NCBI RefSeq assembly: GCF_016591715.1
Contig: NZ_AP024109.1
Span: 6,626,861 to 6,690,860 of the forward strand
DNA from: Mesorhizobium sp. J8
Lineage (GTDB): Bacteria > Pseudomonadota > Alphaproteobacteria > Rhizobiales > Rhizobiaceae
Length of the DNA: 64,000 nt
Direction of reading: 5' to 3'
Of the stretch, positions 56,948-64,000 are shown piece by piece. Below the pieces are notes generated by a model. That model was not told the DNA's origin and did not search any database. It was given only the letters and a program-made list of their open reading frames with translations. A program made the translations under genes and the position numbers. Every line of letters begins with the position of its first letter. Positions within the stretch are counted from its first letter, which is position 1.

Positions 56948-58264
56948 CTTACCAATGCAGAACTGCGAAAAGATGACGTCCAGCAGATCCTCGACGTCGA
57001 CGGCGCCGACGATGCGTCCGAGGCGCTCGGCGGCCAGCCGCAAATCCTCGGCGCGCAACTCCGGGCTGTGCCCTGACAGCGCCGCCCGCAGGAAAACCGA
57101 TGCTTCCCCAAGCAGTTCGACATGGCGCAGTCTGGATGGCAGGACATCACCCGCCTCGCCAACCACAAGGGCGGCACGGGTCCCGATCTCGTCCAGCAGC
57201 CGATCCAGGCCGCTGCCGTCCTTGGAAGAAATCACCAGGTCATAAGCACCGACGCCGGCATCGGCGATATCCGACTTGGTTCCGATACTAAGCAGCGGGA
57301 TCCCGCTTGGGACATTGCCGACCGAAACCGGGTCGGCCATATCCTCCAGCAACAGGACCAGATCCGCCCCTTCCGCTTTGGCGCGCGCCCGCTCGATCCC
57401 GATCGACTCGACCTTGCCCGGAGCCTCACGCAGCCCGGCCGTGTCGACAAGCCGGACCTTCAGCCCGTTGAGGTCCATGACGACCTCAAGCAGATCGCGC
57501 GTCGTGCCTGGCTCGTCGGTGACGATCGCGGCCTCGCGCCGCGCCAAGGCATTGAACAGGCTGGATTTGCCGGCATTCGGCGCACCGAGGATCACCACTT
57601 CGAAACCGTCGCGGATGATCTCCGCGGCCTTGAACCCATCGATGTGCCGTTCGATCTCGCCAACCATCGCCGACACGTCCGACCAGACCGTCCCCGAAAC
57701 GGAACCCGGCACGTCCTCCTCGTCGGCGAAGTCGATATCCGCTTCGATCATGGCCCGGGCATGGATCAGCCGTCGGCGCCAGCCTGAGTAGAGTTCGCTC
57801 TGCGCGCCCTCGGCATTGCGCACCGCGAAGCGGCGCTGCGCTTCCGTCTCCGCATTGACCAAATCGGCCAGCGCTTCCGTCTCGACCAGATCCAGGCGGC
57901 CATTCAGAAAGGCGCGCCTGGTGAATTCCCCCGGCTCGGCATGCCTGACGCCTTCGAAGCTGGTGATCGTCTCCAGCATCTTGGCCGCGACCGCGCGGCT
58001 GCCATGGACCTGGAACTCGGCGACGTCCTCGCCGGTGAAGCTGCCGGGCCCCGGAAAAAACAGCACGAGCCCGTGGTCGATCGTCGAGCCGTCCGCCGCC
58101 CTGAGCTTCCGCAAATTGGTAAACCGATCCTTAACAGGCCCGGCGATCGTTTCGACCACGAATCGAGTCACAGGGCCGGAAATGCGGATCACCGCGATCC
58201 CGGCGGGGAGGCGGCCGCTGGAAAGCGCTGCGATCGAATCCTTCGAAGCCATTGGCGAAACCAT
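56945..58264 (-). CDS. mnmE: tRNA modification GTPase MnmE
   Basis: 439-aa GTPase (TrmE), partner of MnmG. It has the N-terminal tetrahydrofolate-binding domain with SSGRLPAGIAVIRISGP, the helical domain with FTRRAFLNGRLDLVEAEAL-like segment, the G domain VVILGAPNAGKSSLFNALA with DEPGTTRD and LVDTAGLRE, and the terminal FCIGK motif with the catalytic Cys. The start is ATG 58264; ATG 58252 is possible. It follows the YyaL-type gene divergently. Confidence 0.95.
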   Translation of the reverse strand: MVSPMASKDSIAALSSGRLPAGIAVIRISGPVTRFVVETIAGPVKDRFTNLRKLRAADGSTIDHGLVLFFPGPGSFTGEDVAEFQVHGSRAVAAKMLETITSFEGVRHAEPGEFTRRAFLNGRLDLVETEALADLVNAETEAQRRFAVRNAEGAQSELYSGWRRRLIHARAMIEADIDFADEEDVPGSVSGTVWSDVSAMVGEIERHIDGFKAAEIIRDGFEVVILGAPNAGKSSLFNALARREAAIVTDEPGTTRDLLEVVMDLNGLKVRLVDTAGLREAPGKVESIGIERARAKAEGADLVLLLEDMADPVSVGNVPSGIPLLSIGTKSDIADAGVGAYDLVISSKDGSGLDRLLDEIGTRAALVVGEAGDVLPSRLRHVELLGEASVFLRAALSGHSPELRAEDLRLAAERLGRIVGAVDVEDLLDVIFSQFCIGK

Positions 58265-58304
58265 TTGCCGGACCTGCCGAACCGCCTAGATTAGAGGATA
58301 GAGC

Positions 58305-60446
<2,142 letters not shown>

Positions 60447-60558
60447 GGGGTGCTCCAGGGAAAGCCAGCGCCTCACTCCGCTGGAACACCCCTCATCCGT
60501 CTCGGCGCTACGCGCCGATCCACCTTCCCCCACAAGGGGGGAAGGGGAAGCGCCCCGA

Positions 60559-61824
60559 TCACGTATTCATCGAATCGAAGAAGTCAGCGTTGGTTTTGGT
60601 CTGCTTGAGCTTGTCGATGAGGAACTCGATCGCGTCGGTCGTGCCCATCGGCGCCAGGATGCGGCGCAGCACGAAGATCTTCTGCAGGTCCGCCCGCGGA
60701 ACGAGCAGGTCTTCCTTGCGGGTGCCCGATTTGAGGATGTCCATCGCCGGGTAGATGCGCTTGTCGGCCACCTTGCGGTCGAGCTGGATTTCGCAGTTGC
60801 CGGTACCCTTGAACTCTTCGAAGATGACTTCGTCCATGCGGCTGCCGGTGTCGATCAGCGCGGTGGCGATGATGGTCAGCGAGCCGCCTTCCTCGATGTT
60901 GCGGGCGGCGCCGAAGAAGCGCTTCGGCCGCTGCAGCGCGTTGGCGTCGACACCGCCGGTCAGCACCTTGCCGGATGACGGCACGACGGTGTTGTAGGCG
61001 CGGCCGAGGCGCGTGATCGAATCGAGCAGAATGACCACGTCGCGGCCATGCTCGACCAGGCGCTTCGCCTTCTCGATCACCATTTCGGCGACCTGCACGT
61101 GGCGCGCCGCCGGCTCGTCGAAGGTCGAGGAAATCACCTCGCCCTTCACCGAGCGCTGCATGTCGGTCACTTCCTCAGGACGCTCGTCGATCAGAAGCAC
61201 GATCAGGTAGCATTCGGGATGGTTGGCGGTGATCGAATGGGCAATGTTCTGCATCAGCACCGTCTTGCCGGTGCGCGGCTGCGCGTTGATCAGCGCGCGC
61301 TGGCCCTTGCCGATCGGCGCCACCAGGTCGATCACGCGCGGCGAGATATCCTTCGAGGTCGGATTGTCGACCTCCATCTTCAGCCGCTTGGTCGGATAAA
61401 GCGGCGTCAGATTGTCGAAGTGGATCTTGTGCCGGATCTTTTCCGGATCGTCGAAATTGATGGTGTTGACCTTGAGCAGCGCGAAATAGCGCTCGCCCTC
61501 TTTCGGGCTGCGGATCGGTCCTTCGACCGTGTCGCCAGTCTTGAGCGAAAAGCGCCGGATCTGCGACGGCGAGATGTAGATGTCGTCGGGGCCCGGCAGG
61601 TAGTTGGCGTTCGCCGAGCGCAGGAAGCCGAAACCGTCCTGCAGCACCTCGACGACGCCGTCGCCGATGATCTCGATATCCTGAGCGGCGAGCTTCTTCA
61701 GGATCGCGAACATCAGCTCCTGCTTGCGCATGACGCTGGCGTTCTCCACCTCGAGCGATTCGGCATAAGCGATCAGCTCTGGCGGCTTCTTGTTCTTGAA
61801 CTCTGCGAGTTTCATTTCTTGCAT
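60559..61824 (-). CDS. rho: Transcription termination factor Rho
   Basis: 421-aa hexameric RNA helicase. It has the N-terminal Rho-N/OB part ([50 protein letters not shown] in pieces), then [27 protein letters not shown] (Walker A GKT), [14 protein letters not shown] (Walker B) and [26 protein letters not shown] (Q-loop). Length and motifs are canonical. Start ATG 61824 (MQEMKLAEF), 223 bp downstream of hemJ. Confidence 0.97.
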   Translation of the reverse strand: MQEMKLAEFKNKKPPELIAYAESLEVENASVMRKQELMFAILKKLAAQDIEIIGDGVVEVLQDGFGFLRSANANYLPGPDDIYISPSQIRRFSLKTGDTVEGPIRSPKEGERYFALLKVNTINFDDPEKIRHKIHFDNLTPLYPTKRLKMEVDNPTSKDISPRVIDLVAPIGKGQRALINAQPRTGKTVLMQNIAHSITANHPECYLIVLLIDERPEEVTDMQRSVKGEVISSTFDEPAARHVQVAEMVIEKAKRLVEHGRDVVILLDSITRLGRAYNTVVPSSGKVLTGGVDANALQRPKRFFGAARNIEEGGSLTIIATALIDTGSRMDEVIFEEFKGTGNCEIQLDRKVADKRIYPAMDILKSGTRKEDLLVPRADLQKIFVLRRILAPMGTTDAIEFLIDKLKQTKTNADFFDSMNT

Positions 61825-62047
61825 TAGATAGACTCTGGGTAGGCTTTTGGGAGAAAAATCGGCTGAATACGACAAATGCCGGGCGCGGCCGAAAGCGAGT
61901 GAAAGGGGCGGCGCATGACGGGAAGGAAGACCCGTCTTTTATCGTCGGTCGCGTGAAAGAGCAAGCCGCCTTTTGCGGATCCTGGCAGGGTCGGGGAAGC
62001 TGAAACGTGGCCCTCGAAACGATCTTTCGGAAGGCCGCGTTCCTGAT

Positions 62048-62575
62048 CTAGAACGGCTTCACGATCACCAGGATGACGATGACGATCATCAGCAATGTGG
62101 GGATCTCGTTGACGATCCGCCAGTGCCTCGCCGGTTTTTCGTTCTTGTCCTCGGCGAATTTCCTGCCCGCGGCGGCGAGATAGCCATGCAGGCCCGACAA
62201 GACGAGCACCAGCGCGATCTTGGCATGCAGCCAGCCGCCTTCGAAGTGGAATATCTTCCAGGCCATCCAAAGCCCGAACACCCAGGTCACGATCATCGCC
62301 GGATTGATGATGCCGCGTAGCAGCCTCCGCTCCATCACCTTGAAGGTTTCGGACTGCACCGAGCCCTTCTCGGCATCGGCGTGATAGACGAAGAGCCTGG
62401 GCAGATAGAGCATGCCGGCCATCCAGGCGATGACCGCAATCACATGGATCGCCTTGGCCCAGGGATAAAAACCTTCGCCGGCGACGAAATAGAGCAGCGC
62501 CGTCAGCACGACGAGCACGGCAATGCCGACCGCCATGCGCTTCATCGCCTGGCTCGTGCTGTTCTCGTTGCTCAT
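62048..62575 (-). CDS. hemJ: Protoporphyrinogen IX oxidase HemJ
   Basis: 175-aa four-helix membrane protein of the HemJ family (UPF0093), which converts protoporphyrinogen IX to protoporphyrin IX. Seen: [30 protein letters not shown] with the heme-ligand His, [20 protein letters not shown] and [16 protein letters not shown]. The start ATG overlaps the hemE stop (ATGA), so hemE-hemJ are translated together in the heme pathway, with rho downstream. Confidence 0.95.
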   Translation of the reverse strand: MSNENSTSQAMKRMAVGIAVLVVLTALLYFVAGEGFYPWAKAIHVIAVIAWMAGMLYLPRLFVYHADAEKGSVQSETFKVMERRLLRGIINPAMIVTWVFGLWMAWKIFHFEGGWLHAKIALVLVLSGLHGYLAAAGRKFAEDKNEKPARHWRIVNEIPTLLMIVIVILVIVKPF

Positions 62576-63600
62576 CGGTGGCTCCTCACCATTTTCACCA
62601 TCGCCTCGACATGCGCCACCGGCGTCTCCGGCGTGATGCCGTGGCCGAGATTGAAGACCAGCGGTCCGCCGCCCAAAGTCATCAGAATGGCATCGACGCC
62701 GTCGGCCAGCGCCTTGCCGCCGGCGACCAGGCGCAGCGGATCGAGATTGCCTTGCACCGCGCCGTCGCGCTGCAAGTCCTTCGCCATCGACAAAGGCACG
62801 GTCCAGTCGAGGCCGAGGCCGGCGATGCCGGTCTTCTTCCTGTAGTCGCGATAGCGCTCGCCGGCGCCCTTGGGAAAACCGATCACCGGCACATCGGGAT
62901 GCACCGCCTTCACTTGACGCACGATCTCGGCCACCGGCTCGACACAGAAATCCTCGAAGGACGGTTCATCCAGCACGCCTGACCAGGAATCGAAAATCTG
63001 CACCGCATCGGCGCCGGCTTCGATCTGGCGGATGAGATAGGCGGCCGAATGATCGGCCAGTGTCTTCAAAAGCCTCGCGAAGGCCTCGGGCTCGCGATAG
63101 GCGAAAAGCCGGGCAGGGCCCTGGTCGGGCGTGCCGTGGCCGGCGATCATATAGGTCGCCACCGTCCAGGGCGCGCCGCAGAAGCCGAGCAGCGTCGTCT
63201 CGTCGGGTAGCTTCGCGCGCAGCCGGCGCACGGTCTCGTAGACCGGTTCGAGATTCACGTGAAACACATCGCTGTTCAACGCCGGGATCTCGGCGACCGA
63301 GATCGGCTTCAGGACCGGCCCGCGGCCTTCCTCGAAACGAACCTCGCGCCCGAGCGCATTGGGCACGACGAGGATGTCGGAGAACAGGATCGAGGCATCG
63401 AAGCCGAAGCGCTCGATCGGCTGCAGCGTCACCTCGACGGCGAGGTCCGGGTCATAGCAGAGATCGAGGAAGGATCCGGCCCGCTTCCTTGTCTCGCGAT
63501 ATTCGGGAAGATAGCGGCCTGCCTGACGCATCATCCAAAGCGGCGGCGGTGAAACCGTCTCGCCCTTGAGGACGTCGAGCACGATCCGTTTCCCAGCCAT
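62572..63600 (-). CDS. hemE: Uroporphyrinogen decarboxylase
   Basis: 342-aa enzyme of heme synthesis: uroporphyrinogen III to coproporphyrinogen III, four decarboxylations, no cofactor. Motifs: [20 protein letters not shown] (signature at residues 19-38), [49 protein letters not shown] and [16 protein letters not shown]. Start ATG 63600; an in-frame TTG at 63627 is less likely. The codons for VFHVNLEP form a weak parS-like site. In many Alphaproteobacteria the origin lies directly upstream of hemE, as it seems to here. Confidence 0.96.
   Translation of the reverse strand: MAGKRIVLDVLKGETVSPPPLWMMRQAGRYLPEYRETRKRAGSFLDLCYDPDLAVEVTLQPIERFGFDASILFSDILVVPNALGREVRFEEGRGPVLKPISVAEIPALNSDVFHVNLEPVYETVRRLRAKLPDETTLLGFCGAPWTVATYMIAGHGTPDQGPARLFAYREPEAFARLLKTLADHSAAYLIRQIEAGADAVQIFDSWSGVLDEPSFEDFCVEPVAEIVRQVKAVHPDVPVIGFPKGAGERYRDYRKKTGIAGLGLDWTVPLSMAKDLQRDGAVQGNLDPLRLVAGGKALADGVDAILMTLGGGPLVFNLGHGITPETPVAHVEAMVKMVRSHR
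63251..63266 (-). promoter_or_regulatory. Weak parS-like site inside hemE
   Basis: The minus strand reads TGTTTCACGTGAATCT, 14 of 16 matches to the consensus. Confidence 0.5.
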
Positions 63601-64000
63601 CCAGCGCTGCCCTCTCCGGTCCTTCAAATCAAATATCTATTTTAAAAGAGTCTTCTGATTCTAAGAGTCTGTTGGTTGTGATGGTTGCGACCTGTCCAGC
63701 CTGCGGCTCGAAAAGGCCAGTCAGCATATTGTCGCGTGCTCGCTTTCGCAATTTGGAAGGTTCTGGGGACGAAGCGGATTCAGGGTTTGGAGTCAAAAGC
63801 TTGGGCTTTCCGTTCCGAACTGCGTGCTGTGGATGAAACCGGCCAAGAAAAATTGATCCCCGATTTTGTCCCCAGCGCCGCGACAAAGCCTACAGCGGGT
63901 CGAATTGTGGACAAGTGGCCATCTGATACACTCGCTTTTTTACCCAAGGCCCGCCCATCCGGCCTTGTCCACAATTGCCCACAGCCTGGACCCACCCCTT
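63601..64000. other. Probable chromosomal origin (oriC) region, extends past the edge
   Basis: 400 bp upstream of hemE with no gene. Features: AT-rich 63625-63664; DnaA-box-like sites TTGTGGACAA (63905-63914), TTGTCCACAA (63965-63974), TTGCCCACA (63975-63983) and TGTGGATGA (63828-63836); five CcrM sites GANTC at 63648, 63657, 63665, 63777 and 63790. Position beside hemE and near parAB/parS matches the origin of Caulobacter and Sinorhizobium. Shadow ORFs here have no support. Confidence 0.7.

Noticed and set aside
63629..63995. Two short minus-strand frames in the origin region
   Set aside because: They overlap DnaA-box-like and GANTC sites and have no protein-like pattern.

Overview
The window is a high-GC alphaproteobacterial chromosome segment. 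Its gene content and intergenic repeats are most like Rhizobiales, probably Mesorhizobium or a close relative. Pointers are the imuA-imuB-dnaE2 cassette behind a GTTC-N7-GTTC type SOS box, the hemE-hemJ-rho / mnmE-mnmG-rsmG-parA-parB order beside an apparent chromosomal origin, HemJ, Gdx/SugE-type and COG4705/COG4280 membrane proteins, and abundant REP-like palindromes. The genus is an inference; no rRNA gene is present.

Layout. 1-5.6 kb: 5' part of leuB, then a 1149-bp IS110-type element, then VOC, RidA, an Ivy-loop secreted protein, leuD and a GNAT. 5.6-6.75 kb: a second, almost identical copy of the same IS. 6.9-14 kb: an ArsR/SRPBCC operon, DUF72, an FAD oxidoreductase, a two-component pair, a CoA-ester lyase and DUF1737. 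14-21 kb: metallopeptidase, then the SOS mutagenesis operon imuA-imuB-dnaE2. 20.8-24 kb: Trm112, LON-domain and thioredoxin/TPR proteins, a prolyl-tRNA editing domain and tRNA-Gly. 24-26.5 kb: small unknown and secreted proteins. 26.5-29 kb: Lrp regulator divergent from arginase and ornithine cyclodeaminase. 29.4-34 kb: a sugar ABC importer with its LacI repressor and a perfect operator. 34-43.6 kb: LysR/azoreductase/Gdx, redox enzymes, membrane proteins and a second two-component system. 43.7-50.7 kb: Lrp plus a lysine/saccharopine dehydrogenase-type enzyme, then the branched-chain 2-oxoacid dehydrogenase complex. 51-64 kb: the origin-proximal block holA, parB-parA-rsmG-mnmG-mnmE, a YyaL-type protein and rho-hemJ-hemE, ending in a region that looks like oriC.

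The most striking signal is in the two IS110 copies. Their left-end non-coding region contains a readable bridge-RNA design. One loop carries guides for the REP sequence into which both copies inserted. A second segment carries guides for the element's own joined ends. Both copies sit at the same point and orientation in the REP, with a CT core dinucleotide. Unoccupied copies of the predicted target remain in the window.

The right end is also notable. Four near-consensus parS sites lie in or beside rsmG, mnmG and mnmE, with a weaker one inside hemE. The terminal 400 bp holds DnaA-box-like sites, a short AT-rich stretch and five GANTC (CcrM) sites.

Intergenic space is dominated by repeats: REP-like hairpin clusters, a 146-bp near-perfect palindrome, a two-hairpin 210-bp repeat, and a degenerate short rhizobial repeat. 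In two places repeats supply the C-terminus or stop codon of a protein-coding gene.
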